Shown here: piece by piece, positions 24,978 through 34,048 of the stretch | How the letters are laid out: every line of letters begins with the position of its first letter | Numbering within the stretch: the stretch's first letter is position 1 | NCBI GenBank assembly: GCA_965205785.1 | Contig: OZ242188.1 | Location: 1 to 64,000 of the forward strand | Reading direction: 5' to 3' | Origin: BJGV01 sp965205785 | Lineage (GTDB): Bacteria; Pseudomonadota; Gammaproteobacteria; Burkholderiales; Nitrosomonadaceae | DNA: 64,000 bases | Notes under the pieces: model-generated | The model's database searches: none | The model's input: only the letters and a program-made list of their open reading frames with translations | What the model was told of the DNA's origin: nothing | Translations under genes and position numbers: made by a program

Positions 24978-26423
24978 ATGCGTAACAAACTTCAGAAATT
25001 TGGACTACTTCTTATAGGTGCGGTTGCAGGTGTAATGCTCAGCCTTAATTTTTCCGCAGTTGCTGATAAAGAAACCAATAAAATTATGCTCCCTCTTCCG
25101 GTTGAAGAGTTGCGTGCATTCACTGAGGTATTTGGCCGAATTAAAATGAATTACGTTGAACCAGTCGAGGATGGAAAGCTGATTACTGAAGCTATTAATG
25201 GTATGTTGACCGGACTGGACCCTCACTCCGCATATCTAGATAAAGACGCCTATAATGAATTGCAAATTGGCACTCAAGGAGAGTTTGGTGGATTGGGTAT
25301 TGAAGTTACTATGGAAAGTGGATTTGTTAAAGTAATTTCGCCAATAGAAGATACTCCCGCATTTCGTGCCGGCATGAAAGCTGGTGACTTAATTGTTAAG
25401 CTTAATAATACTGCAGTCAAAGGTATGACACTTACTGATGCCATTAAAATTATGCGTGGTAAACCTAATACTCCAATTACTATTAGTGTCCTGCGCAAAG
25501 GTGAAACAAAACCAATTATATTTACAATAGTACGTGCCATCATCAAAATCCAAAGCGTAAAGTCAAAGTTGCTTGAGCCAGGATATGCATATATACGTGT
25601 CACACAGTTTCAAGAACAAACCGGAGAGAATCTGGCTAAAGCTATAGATAAATTATTTAATGAAAGCACGATCCCCATGAAAGGATTAGTACTGGATTTA
25701 CGGAATGACCCTGGTGGACTACTTAATGGCGCTGTAGCTGTATCTGCTGCCTTCTTACCATCAGACTCACTTGTAGTCTATACAGATGGACGCACCCATG
25801 ATGCCAAGATGAAACTTAAGGCTAGCCCTGAATTCTATCTTCGCAATATGAAAGGTGATTACTTGAAAAAATTACCACCAGAAATTAAAACGGTCCCTAT
25901 GGTGACGTTAGTAAACGGTGGATCTGCTTCAGCTTCAGAAATTGTTGCAGGAGCATTACAGGACCATAATCGCTCTATAGTAATGGGTACTCAAACCTTC
26001 GGCAAAGGATCAGTGCAGACCATACTGCCTTTAGGTAATAGCACTGCCATTAAGCTTACTACCGCACGATACTATACGCCAAATGGGCAATCTATCCAGG
26101 CCAAAGGTATTACACCAGATATTATCGACGAATCAGCGAAAGATGAGTCTTTACGCTTACGCGAAGCAGATTTAGATGGCCATTTACTAAATGGAGCAGA
26201 AAAAGACGAAAAAGCAATTGAAGAAGCAAGAATGCTATTAAATCAAGAAAACGATACACCAAAATCTAATGGTCATGACAAGAAAAATAAGAAAAGTGAA
26301 GAGCCAATTGTATTTGGCTCCAGCAATGACTTATTATTGAAACAAGCTCTAAATCATTTTAAAGGCGTTACTACACCAGAAAAAGATCTGCAGGAGCTAG
26401 CAACTAAGGGTGCAGAAAACTAA
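24978..26423 (+). CDS. ctpA: C-terminal processing peptidase (S41 family)
   Basis: Periplasmic serine protease that trims or degrades proteins from the C-terminus. 481 residues: N-terminal signal/anchor (about 7-28), PDZ domain (about 95-180), S41 core with LRNDPGGLL (241-249), nucleophile serine within GGSASASE (314-321) and catalytic lysine K343 in FGKGSVQT. The C-terminal 80 residues are acidic and lysine-rich. GGAG precedes the ATG. It lies 37 bp after the envC-like gene, consistent with the envelope-division pairing of these genes. Confidence 0.95.
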   Translation: MRNKLQKFGLLLIGAVAGVMLSLNFSAVADKETNKIMLPLPVEELRAFTEVFGRIKMNYVEPVEDGKLITEAINGMLTGLDPHSAYLDKDAYNELQIGTQGEFGGLGIEVTMESGFVKVISPIEDTPAFRAGMKAGDLIVKLNNTAVKGMTLTDAIKIMRGKPNTPITISVLRKGETKPIIFTIVRAIIKIQSVKSKLLEPGYAYIRVTQFQEQTGENLAKAIDKLFNESTIPMKGLVLDLRNDPGGLLNGAVAVSAAFLPSDSLVVYTDGRTHDAKMKLKASPEFYLRNMKGDYLKKLPPEIKTVPMVTLVNGGSASASEIVAGALQDHNRSIVMGTQTFGKGSVQTILPLGNSTAIKLTTARYYTPNGQSIQAKGITPDIIDESAKDESLRLREADLDGHLLNGAEKDEKAIEEARMLLNQENDTPKSNGHDKKNKKSEEPIVFGSSNDLLLKQALNHFKGVTTPEKDLQELATKGAEN

Positions 26424-26444
26424 AAAATAACGCTGTAGTAAATC

Positions 26445-27209
26445 ATGAATGATGATCAACTACTACGCTATAGTCGCCATATTTTGCTACCGCAAATTGG
26501 CATACAAGGGCAAGAAAAATTAATTAAATCGTGCGCTCTCATTATCGGTTTAGGCGGCTTGGGTTCCCCAGCTTCAATGTATCTTGCAGCTAGTGGAATT
26601 GGTGAGTTGGTTCTTTGTGATAATGACAACGTCGATTTAACTAATTTGCAGAGACAGGCTATCCATAATAGTGAAACTGTTGGCATGTCGAAAGTCCAAT
26701 CAGCGAAAGAAGCAATTTCCAAAATAAACCCTGAAGTAAGTGTAACTGCAATTCAGAAGTATATTGATGAAGAAAAGTTGCAAGAACTAATTACGAAAGC
26801 AGATGTAGTAATAGATGCAAGTGATAATTTTGTAACTCGTCATGCAATAAACCAAGTTTGTGTTACTCATAAAAAACCTCTTGTGTCAGGTGCTGCTATT
26901 CGCTTCAGTGGACAGATATCGGTGTTTGATTTAAGTAGCAGTAACAGTCCTTGCTATCATTGCCTATTTTCAAAAGACGGCAGCAATGAAGATATGCATT
27001 GCGCAATAATGGGCGTATTCTCCCCTTTAGTTGGAGTCATTGGCTCCATGCAAGCTGCGGAAGCAATCAAGATTTTACTTAATATTGGAAATACACTAAA
27101 TGGTCGGTTGCTGTTGCTTGATGGACTTACTATGGAATGGCGCTCAGTTAAACTAAATAAAGATCCTGCATGTATTATATGTGGCACTAACAAACCAAAG
27201 ATTAATTAA
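26445..27209 (+). CDS. MoeB/ThiF/HesA family adenylyltransferase (E1-like)
   Basis: Adenylates the C-terminal glycine of a ubiquitin-like sulfur carrier (MoaD or ThiS) for molybdopterin or thiazole synthesis. 254 residues. Nucleotide motif GLGGLGSPASMY (36-47), DNDNVDLTNLQRQ with catalytic Arg, and the zinc cysteines in CYHC and CIIC. The HCAIMGVFSPLVG segment matches MoeB (AGVMAPLIG) somewhat better than ThiF, but I cannot separate the two. It starts 21 bp after ctpA and is probably in the same transcript. No moa or thi gene is nearby. Confidence 0.9.
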   Translation: MNDDQLLRYSRHILLPQIGIQGQEKLIKSCALIIGLGGLGSPASMYLAASGIGELVLCDNDNVDLTNLQRQAIHNSETVGMSKVQSAKEAISKINPEVSVTAIQKYIDEEKLQELITKADVVIDASDNFVTRHAINQVCVTHKKPLVSGAAIRFSGQISVFDLSSSNSPCYHCLFSKDGSNEDMHCAIMGVFSPLVGVIGSMQAAEAIKILLNIGNTLNGRLLLLDGLTMEWRSVKLNKDPACIICGTNKPKIN

Positions 27210-27256
27210 ATTTAATTACGTTAAATATTCAAATGCTTTATCAAGACACTATAAAA

Positions 27257-28144
27257 CTATTTCTCTGTAATAAGGGTGCCCACTCCATGATCTGTCAATA
27301 CTTCTAGTAATAATGCATGCTCAACTCGTCCATCAATAATGTGGCACGACTTTACTCCATTCTTTACAGCTTCTAATGTTGCTTCAATTTTGGGCTGCAT
27401 TCCACCTGAAATTGTCCCGTTTGAGAATAGTTCATCTACTTTCTTTACAGTTAATCCTGTTACTAATTTACCACTTTTATCCTCAACACCAGGTATATTA
27501 CTAAGGAGTATCAGCTTTTCTGAATTCAAAATTTCTGCTAACTTCCCAGCCACAAGGTCAGCATTAATATTATAGGATTCACCATTCTTGCCTACGCCGA
27601 TTGGCGCAATTACCGGAATAAAATTACGTGTATCTAATAATGCAATTAAAGCTGGATCAATACTCTCAATCTCACCTACCTGACCAATGTCAATCCATTC
27701 ATCTATTTTTTTTCTATTCTGAATTTGCATCTTCTTCGCACGAATAAAAGATCCATCTTTCCCAGTTAATCCTACTGCATGGCCGCCATGGCGGTTAATA
27801 AGATTAACTATGTCCTTATTAATCAACCCACCCAGAACCATTTCAACTACATCCATAGTATCCGTATCAGTTACACGCATACCCTGGATAAATTCTCCTT
27901 TTTTTCCTACACGATTTAACATACTATCAATCTGGGGGCCGCCTCCATGAACAATAACAGGGTTCATTCCCACTAGCTTTAATAAAACTACATCCTGAGC
28001 AAAACTATGTTTCAAGTCTTCTTCAATCATTGCATTACCACCATACTTTATGACGATTGTTTTTCCATGAAAACGTTGAATATATGGTAGTGCTTCAGCA
28101 AGAATTCTAGCTTTCTCGTTTGATATTGATGGCGATTGTGACAT
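27257..28144 (-). CDS. argB: Acetylglutamate kinase
   Basis: Phosphorylates N-acetylglutamate in arginine synthesis. With ATG 28144 (GAGAGAA just upstream) the protein has 295 residues, the family norm, and begins MSQSPSISNEKARILAEALP. An in-frame ATG at 28204 would add 20 atypical residues. Motifs: VIKYGGNAM (phosphate-binding), VHGGGPQI (substrate), NINADLVAGKLAE and GGMQPKIEA. Convergent with the MoeB-like gene. Confidence 0.96.
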   Translation of the reverse strand: MSQSPSISNEKARILAEALPYIQRFHGKTIVIKYGGNAMIEEDLKHSFAQDVVLLKLVGMNPVIVHGGGPQIDSMLNRVGKKGEFIQGMRVTDTDTMDVVEMVLGGLINKDIVNLINRHGGHAVGLTGKDGSFIRAKKMQIQNRKKIDEWIDIGQVGEIESIDPALIALLDTRNFIPVIAPIGVGKNGESYNINADLVAGKLAEILNSEKLILLSNIPGVEDKSGKLVTGLTVKKVDELFSNGTISGGMQPKIEATLEAVKNGVKSCHIIDGRVEHALLLEVLTDHGVGTLITEK

Positions 28145-28254
28145 AGTTTCTCTCAGAAAGTTTTTAGCTATTTTACACTGTGAATTACTATCTTGGATAT
28201 CCATTGCTCATTTAGAACAACATGTCATAACAAGCTGATTATTTAGTACAATAG

Positions 28255-31200
28255 CTAATAATTGTTTTTTTCAATTATAAGCTTGTTATCAAGCCATCGG
28301 TATAAAATAGGAAGTACCACCAACGTCAATAAAGTTGAGGTAATCAATCCCCCGATAACTACAATTGCAAGAGGTCGTTGCACTTCTGATCCTGGGCCGG
28401 TAACAAAAAGGAATGGAACTAACCCTAGCATTGCAACAGTAGCTGTCATTAAAACTGGGCGAAATCGCTGAGAACACCCTTGTACAACAGCTTCATATAC
28501 GTTCATACCTTCATTACGAAGTTTTTTAATATATGAAATTAATACAACACCATTTAATACTGAAATTCCCCATAATGCTATAAAGCCCACTGAGGCAGGC
28601 ACAGATAAATATTCACCTGTAATAAATAATGAAATTACTCCACCTATGGAAGCAAATGGCAAGACTAAAATAATAAGTCCTGCAAGCTTAATAGAATTAA
28701 ACAATAGGTACAAAAGAAAAAATATCCCTACAATTGTGAGTGGCACAATTACTGAGAGAGTATCCATAGCACGCTCCATACTTTCAAATTGTCCTCCCCA
28801 CTGAAAATAATATCCAGATGGTAATTTAACTTCTTCTGCTATACGATCCTGTATCTCTTTAACAAAGCTACCCAAAGCCCGACCACGAACATTAGCGCCA
28901 ACAACAACTCGGCGCTTTGCATTATCACGAGAAACTTGTGCAGGACCATCTATAATTTTTATACTAGCAACTGCATGCAACGGCACTAAAGCCCCATTTG
29001 GTGCTCGTAACAAAAGATCATGAATTGCATCAATATTATTTCTAAATCGTTCTGGTAAACGTAATGCAATAGCAAATCTTCTTTCTCCCTCAAATAAGTT
29101 AGTAATTTCTTTCCCACCTATAGCAGTCTCAATCAACTCGTTCACATCTGAAACATTAATACCATGACGCGCTATAGCACGACGGTTTATTTTAATTGCT
29201 AATGACTGCTGGCCAGAAAGACGCTCAATTCGAACATCGCGCGAACCAGGTACAGACCGTAGAATCCGTATAACCTTCTCTGACAACTGACGTAATTCCG
29301 CTATATCATCACCAAAAATTTTTACGGCTATCTGTGAGCGCACTCCTGTTATCATCTCATCAACTCGTTCTGCGATTGGTTGTGATAAGACAATTTGTAC
29401 GCCTGGTAGCACTGCTAACCGATTTCGGATATCTTCATCTATCTCATCTTGAGTACGACCAGAATCAAGGTCTAGAGTAACAATTGGATCAGATTCATTA
29501 GGCCCTACCGGGTCTGCTGGTGATTCGCCTCTGCCCAGTTTAGAAACTACTGTCTTTACGCCAGGAACCTCCATAATCATTTTTAACGCTTCTGTTTCCA
29601 TTTTGATAGATTCATCTAGAGAAATAGAAGCCACACGATTAATCTGTGGCACTAACGAGCCCTCTTTCATAACAGGTATAAATGATTTTCCAAGAAAAAA
29701 ATAAAGGGTTATTGCTAATATAAGAAGGCTTGATGCAAGAAAAATAATAATTTTCTCTTTTTCTAATGCAAAATTTAGCATTCGCTGATAATTAATCCTT
29801 AAAATGGCCGTAATTTTAGTTTCATGATCAACAGCACCACCTTTTAGGAAGAATGAACATAGAGCCGGTGAAAGTGTTAATGAGAGAAATAAAGAAACTG
29901 CTAGTGCAATTGCAATAGTAAATGCTAACGGACTAAAAATTTTCCCTTCCATACCCTGTAATGTCATCAGTGGTAAAAAAACAAGGATGATGACAAAAAT
30001 GCCAAAAATTACAGGTACGCCTACCTCAGAGACTGCATCAATAATTGTATTTATGCGTAGACTACTTTCGTTTGCTACGGTAGGATGACAAAGACGACGA
30101 TAAACATTTTCTACTACTACTACGGTAGAATCAACCATTAGACCTATAGCAATTGCCAGCCCACCCAGAGACATCAGATTAGCAGAGATCCCTTGCTGAT
30201 TCATTACTATAAAAGTAATTAACGGCGTAATAATAAGTGTCACAACTACAATTAAACTAGAACGAACATCACCCAAGAAAATGAACAAAATAAAAATTAC
30301 TAATAAGATCCCCTCTATCAGCACCTTGCTTACTGTCCATAATGCAGCATCTACGAGATCAGTCCGGTCATAATATGGCGTAATCTGTAACCCACCCGGC
30401 AGCAAACCAAGGTCATTGATCTTAGCTATTTTTTCTTTTACTCGTCCTACAATTTCCTTAGCATTCCCCCCGCGCATCATCATTACAATACCTGATGCCG
30501 ATTCAGTATAACCGCCTTTGAGAATGGTTCCTTGGCGTACTTCTGTACCAATTCTCACTTCTGCTATATCCCGTACAAAAATGGGTACGCCATCATCTTC
30601 TTTAAGGACTATATTACTTATATCCTCAAGTGTACGGATCAGGCCAACACCACGTATTAAATATTGCTCTGCGCCCAATGGCAGGATTCCTCCACTGGCA
30701 TTAGCATTATTATTTGCTATTGCTTGATCAACCTGCCCAATTGTTAAATTGTAGTGACGTAATCTAACCGGATCGACTAATACCTGATATTGTTTTACAT
30801 GTCCACCTTGTGAATTAATTTCTGCGACACCCTGTATCGACCTTAACATGGGCCGGACTACCCAGTCTTGGACAACACGCCGGTCTGTTAATTCTTTTAT
30901 GGAAAGCGCACGCTGTCCGTCATCTGGGTGATCAAGAGTGTATTGGTATACTTCACCTAGACCAGTAGATACTGGCCCAAGAATAGGTTTTATGCCAGGC
31001 GGCATAACGTCTGTTACCTTAAGTAATCTTTCCAGTACGAGTTGACGTGCAAAAAATACATCTGTTTCATCGGTAAAAACCAAAGTAATAACAGATAGTC
31101 CACTCTTATTTAATGAGCGCATATCTACCAGACCAGGCAAGCCTGTCATTGAAATTTCTAACGGTATTGTAATTAGTCGCTCAATTTCTTCCGGGCTTCG

Positions 31201-31365
31201 ACCCAAAGCCTCAGTCGCAACCTGAACCTGTACGTTTGTTACATCTGGAAATGCGTCAACTGACAACTGCTGTGCTGCACGTATGCCAAAACCAAATAGA
31301 ATAAGAGCGATTGCTACTACTACCAATCGCTGCTTAATTGACGCACGTACAATCAGGGAGAGCAT
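28255..31365 (-). CDS. Heavy-metal efflux RND pump (CzcA/CusA family)
   Basis: Inner-membrane proton-driven pump of a CBA efflux system. 1036 residues with 12 predicted spans in the RND pattern and two large periplasmic loops. FPDVTNVQVQV near residue 40 is the hallmark of the metal-exporting HME group. The fourth-span motif is GLAIAIGLMVDSTVVVVEN. This is neither the DFG-DGAV form of CzcA nor the MVDAA form of CusA, so the metal is uncertain. It starts 3 bp after the adaptor gene. In an ammonia oxidiser rich in copper enzymes, copper, zinc or nickel are all plausible. Confidence 0.93.
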   Translation of the reverse strand: MLSLIVRASIKQRLVVVAIALILFGFGIRAAQQLSVDAFPDVTNVQVQVATEALGRSPEEIERLITIPLEISMTGLPGLVDMRSLNKSGLSVITLVFTDETDVFFARQLVLERLLKVTDVMPPGIKPILGPVSTGLGEVYQYTLDHPDDGQRALSIKELTDRRVVQDWVVRPMLRSIQGVAEINSQGGHVKQYQVLVDPVRLRHYNLTIGQVDQAIANNNANASGGILPLGAEQYLIRGVGLIRTLEDISNIVLKEDDGVPIFVRDIAEVRIGTEVRQGTILKGGYTESASGIVMMMRGGNAKEIVGRVKEKIAKINDLGLLPGGLQITPYYDRTDLVDAALWTVSKVLIEGILLVIFILFIFLGDVRSSLIVVVTLIITPLITFIVMNQQGISANLMSLGGLAIAIGLMVDSTVVVVENVYRRLCHPTVANESSLRINTIIDAVSEVGVPVIFGIFVIILVFLPLMTLQGMEGKIFSPLAFTIAIALAVSLFLSLTLSPALCSFFLKGGAVDHETKITAILRINYQRMLNFALEKEKIIIFLASSLLILAITLYFFLGKSFIPVMKEGSLVPQINRVASISLDESIKMETEALKMIMEVPGVKTVVSKLGRGESPADPVGPNESDPIVTLDLDSGRTQDEIDEDIRNRLAVLPGVQIVLSQPIAERVDEMITGVRSQIAVKIFGDDIAELRQLSEKVIRILRSVPGSRDVRIERLSGQQSLAIKINRRAIARHGINVSDVNELIETAIGGKEITNLFEGERRFAIALRLPERFRNNIDAIHDLLLRAPNGALVPLHAVASIKIIDGPAQVSRDNAKRRVVVGANVRGRALGSFVKEIQDRIAEEVKLPSGYYFQWGGQFESMERAMDTLSVIVPLTIVGIFFLLYLLFNSIKLAGLIILVLPFASIGGVISLFITGEYLSVPASVGFIALWGISVLNGVVLISYIKKLRNEGMNVYEAVVQGCSQRFRPVLMTATVAMLGLVPFLFVTGPGSEVQRPLAIVVIGGLITSTLLTLVVLPILYRWLDNKLIIEKNNY

Positions 31366-31368
31366 CTT

Positions 31369-32535
31369 CTATTCCAGATCAGCGCGTTTGCGCTCATTAT
31401 TTAAATGAAAAGCTCCATCAAGAACAATCTCTCGATCTTCAGTAAGTCCTTTAAGTACCGGACGCACATGGTCAACTGCCTCGCCTAACTCAACAGGAAC
31501 AAGAAGAAAATGATCATCACCCTGCGCAATAAAAACATGGTCTCTATTATCCTCACGTACTACTGCCCCTTCCGGAATTACCAGTTGTTTATGTTGTACG
31601 CCGGTAATATACATTCGTGCAAGCATAGCTGGTTTCAAATTACGCTTTTTATTCTTCACCAATGTACGCACCATCACTGTGCGAGTCTCAGGATCAACTG
31701 TATCTGCAACAAACACAATCTGTCCTATTAAACGTACATCCCCTAACGCTGGAATATATATTTCCACATGCTGATTAACCTTTACTCTTCTTGCACTCTG
31801 TTCAGGCACATCTCCCACCACCCAGACTGAAGATAAATCTGCAATTGTAAATAGTTGGTCAGAAGGCTTTACCACCTGGCCAACCGCAACCTTACGTTCA
31901 ATAACAATCCCTTTCGTGGGAACAGTAATTTCGACCGAAGGAAGAATCCGTCCACGCTTTGCAAGATTACTCAGCGCATTACTACTTACTCCTAATAAAC
32001 GCAATTGGTCCGAAGCTGCACTTAACTCAGCACGAAAAACCTGTAACTCAGATTCACGACGCTGTAACTCTGCACCTCCAATTACATCAGCCATTAATAA
32101 CTGATGAGCACGCTCTGCTGCACGCTCTGCTAATGTTGTCTGGGAGTTTGCACGTAAAAATGCAAGTTGCGCCTTGGTTAATTCTGGGCTGGAGATCTTT
32201 GCTAGAACGGTTCCTGAATGAACTTTATCACCCAGCATCGCATTCACTTCAACAATACGTCCAGTTACATTAGCACCTACACGAACAAGTGTTCGTTCAT
32301 CTGCTTCAACTCGACCTGGAACCCGCAATGTATCAGCAATCTCCAAGGATACAGGTGATCCAACTTTTAGGTGCCTAGCCATTTCAGGCTTAAGCTTAAT
32401 ACTATAGATATCTTTATTTTGTGACTGTAAATTCTCCTGGTCACCCAAAGATGTGACGGGTTTACTTCCATTACATCCGATTAAAAATAACGCAATGAAT
32501 ACAATAGCACCAGTACTTGATACTATTAACTTCAT
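31369..32535 (-). CDS. RND efflux periplasmic adaptor, lipoprotein (CzcB/CusB family)
   Basis: Membrane-fusion subunit linking pump and outer-membrane channel. With ATG 32535 the 388-residue protein starts with a lipoprotein signal ending LIGC (lipidated Cys21). Longer frames reaching 32709 would overlap the upstream gene and bury this signal. Barrel-sandwich (GRIVEVNAMLGDKVHSGTVLAKISS), alpha-hairpin (about 130-190) and beta-barrel segments are evident. The ATG sits 1 nt after the channel-gene stop; AAGGAAC precedes it. Confidence 0.92.
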   Translation of the reverse strand: MKLIVSSTGAIVFIALFLIGCNGSKPVTSLGDQENLQSQNKDIYSIKLKPEMARHLKVGSPVSLEIADTLRVPGRVEADERTLVRVGANVTGRIVEVNAMLGDKVHSGTVLAKISSPELTKAQLAFLRANSQTTLAERAAERAHQLLMADVIGGAELQRRESELQVFRAELSAASDQLRLLGVSSNALSNLAKRGRILPSVEITVPTKGIVIERKVAVGQVVKPSDQLFTIADLSSVWVVGDVPEQSARRVKVNQHVEIYIPALGDVRLIGQIVFVADTVDPETRTVMVRTLVKNKKRNLKPAMLARMYITGVQHKQLVIPEGAVVREDNRDHVFIAQGDDHFLLVPVELGEAVDHVRPVLKGLTEDREIVLDGAFHLNNERKRADLE

Positions 32536-32536
32536 T

Positions 32537-33829
32537 TCAAACTTGTTCCTTCGGATAATGCCCGCGAAGCCGGAGAATCTCAGCAACGGCCGATTGGAAT
32601 TCAAAGCGAGCCTGCAATAAGTCTGCTCGCACACTACGTAGTACACGTTGTGCATCAAGCACATCAAGCAATCCACGCTCACCAAAACGATATGCTGCCT
32701 GAGCCACACGAAGAGCTGATTCCGCCTGATTAATTATTCCTGTCTCAAACATCTCCACTTTACGTTTAGCAATTTGCATCCGCTGCCAGGATGATTCAAG
32801 GAGTTGACTAATCTCAAACCGGCGATATTCTAGAGTCTCCCTCACTCGTTCAGATTCTGATACGGCTTCTGCAATCGGACCACGGCGACGATCAAATAGT
32901 GGTATTTGTAAATTTAAACTGGCTATATTATAGGCAAATTCAGGATCCCGTTGCTGCCCGAACTTTAATTGTAACGATGGAAGTATTGCAGCACGCTCCT
33001 TGTCAGTTCTAAGGTGTGCACTATTTAATTCGGCCTGTAACCTTGAAACATCTGGATTAACCGCCTGTACTTCTTCACGAAGAATTTCTAATGGTGGTAA
33101 CTTTTCCTGATCAAGTAGAGAGGCTTTAATCTCAAAATTAGTATCTAGAGCTCCTGCAGTAAGCTTTATCAAAGCAACTCTTGCACGCTGTGCATCTAGT
33201 AAAGCAGTTTCTTTACGACTTTTTGCAGTCAAAACCTCAGCATCAGCTTTGATCAATTCAAAACGTGCCGTCTCTCCTGTATCTACACCTACTTTAACAC
33301 GACGACGTATCTCTTCCATTAGGTCAAGAACACCAGATTCTACATTTGCTATTTCTTGGCGTAGCAATAGTTCATAAGCACGCACACGTAATGCAGCTGC
33401 TAAATCAGCCCGTGTCCGATCCAAACCTGCCTGGCTCGCTTCTACATCTGCTTCGGCTGAACCAATTCGGGCAATACGTAAAAATGGATTTTCAATTCGT
33501 TGACTGACATATGCCCCATAACTATTGCCTGCAATTGGTCCGGGAGCCCTCGCGCGATTATGTCCTCCAACAAATTCTAATTCAGGATTTGGGTAGGCGC
33601 CGGCACTAATTACACCAGCCTCGGCTGCATCTACCCTAGATCGCGCAGCACGGATTAATCCGTTTGCTTCTAATCCTAAACTTTGAAGTTTGGTAATAGT
33701 AAGAGATATAGAAGGAGTAACCTTAGGTTCAAATATAAGCTCATCAGCGAGTGCTGTTGTTAATGGTACAACAACTAGCACCAGCAAGGCACGATAAAGA
33801 AACGGGGCTCTAACGTGTCTACTTTTCAT
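32537..33829 (-). CDS. TolC-family outer-membrane channel (CzcC type)
   Basis: Outer-membrane efflux protein for the same tripartite pump. 430 residues with a signal peptide (about 1-28, ending TTALADE) and two OEP repeats of long amphipathic helices with the typical ANPELEF-like segment (YPNPELEFVGGHNRARAPG) and LVRxEIANVE-like helices. First gene of the C-B-A operon. No metal-responsive regulator gene is adjacent. Confidence 0.92.
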   Translation of the reverse strand: MKSRHVRAPFLYRALLVLVVVPLTTALADELIFEPKVTPSISLTITKLQSLGLEANGLIRAARSRVDAAEAGVISAGAYPNPELEFVGGHNRARAPGPIAGNSYGAYVSQRIENPFLRIARIGSAEADVEASQAGLDRTRADLAAALRVRAYELLLRQEIANVESGVLDLMEEIRRRVKVGVDTGETARFELIKADAEVLTAKSRKETALLDAQRARVALIKLTAGALDTNFEIKASLLDQEKLPPLEILREEVQAVNPDVSRLQAELNSAHLRTDKERAAILPSLQLKFGQQRDPEFAYNIASLNLQIPLFDRRRGPIAEAVSESERVRETLEYRRFEISQLLESSWQRMQIAKRKVEMFETGIINQAESALRVAQAAYRFGERGLLDVLDAQRVLRSVRADLLQARFEFQSAVAEILRLRGHYPKEQV

Positions 33830-33950
33830 GTTTTAGGAATAACAATAATTGGCACTTATATCTATGACTTATAATAAGAAATAGGAATGCATAATAGATT
33901 CCTGACATTAGCGCCAATATTTTGAGATATCGAGAGTATAGCCCTAGTGG

Positions 33951-34012
33951 ATATCTATCCTTTTTGATTGAAACCCTTATCAGGAAATCCTCTCCAACAA
34001 AAAGATAGATAT
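33951..34012. repeat. 62-bp inverted repeat between htpG and the efflux operon
   Basis: ATATCTATC (33951-33959), one unpaired C, TTTTTG (33961-33966) pairs with CAAAAA (33998-34003) and GATAGATAT (34004-34012): 15 paired bases around a 31-nt loop. It lies 36 bp after the htpG stop and 122 bp before the channel-gene start. No T-run follows on the transcribed strand, so it is a poor terminator. It could be an mRNA structure or a protein site. Confidence 0.55.
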
Positions 34013-34048
34013 TAGCATACCTACGATAAATGATGCATGTTACATACT

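Noticed and set aside
28145..28204. Earlier ATG for argB
   Set aside because: Adds 20 residues not typical of the family; the ATG at 28144 has a better ribosome-binding site and gives the standard length.
32536..32709. Longer N-terminus for the efflux adaptor
   Set aside because: It would overlap the channel gene by 170 bp and hide a proper lipoprotein signal starting at 32535 with its own Shine-Dalgarno.
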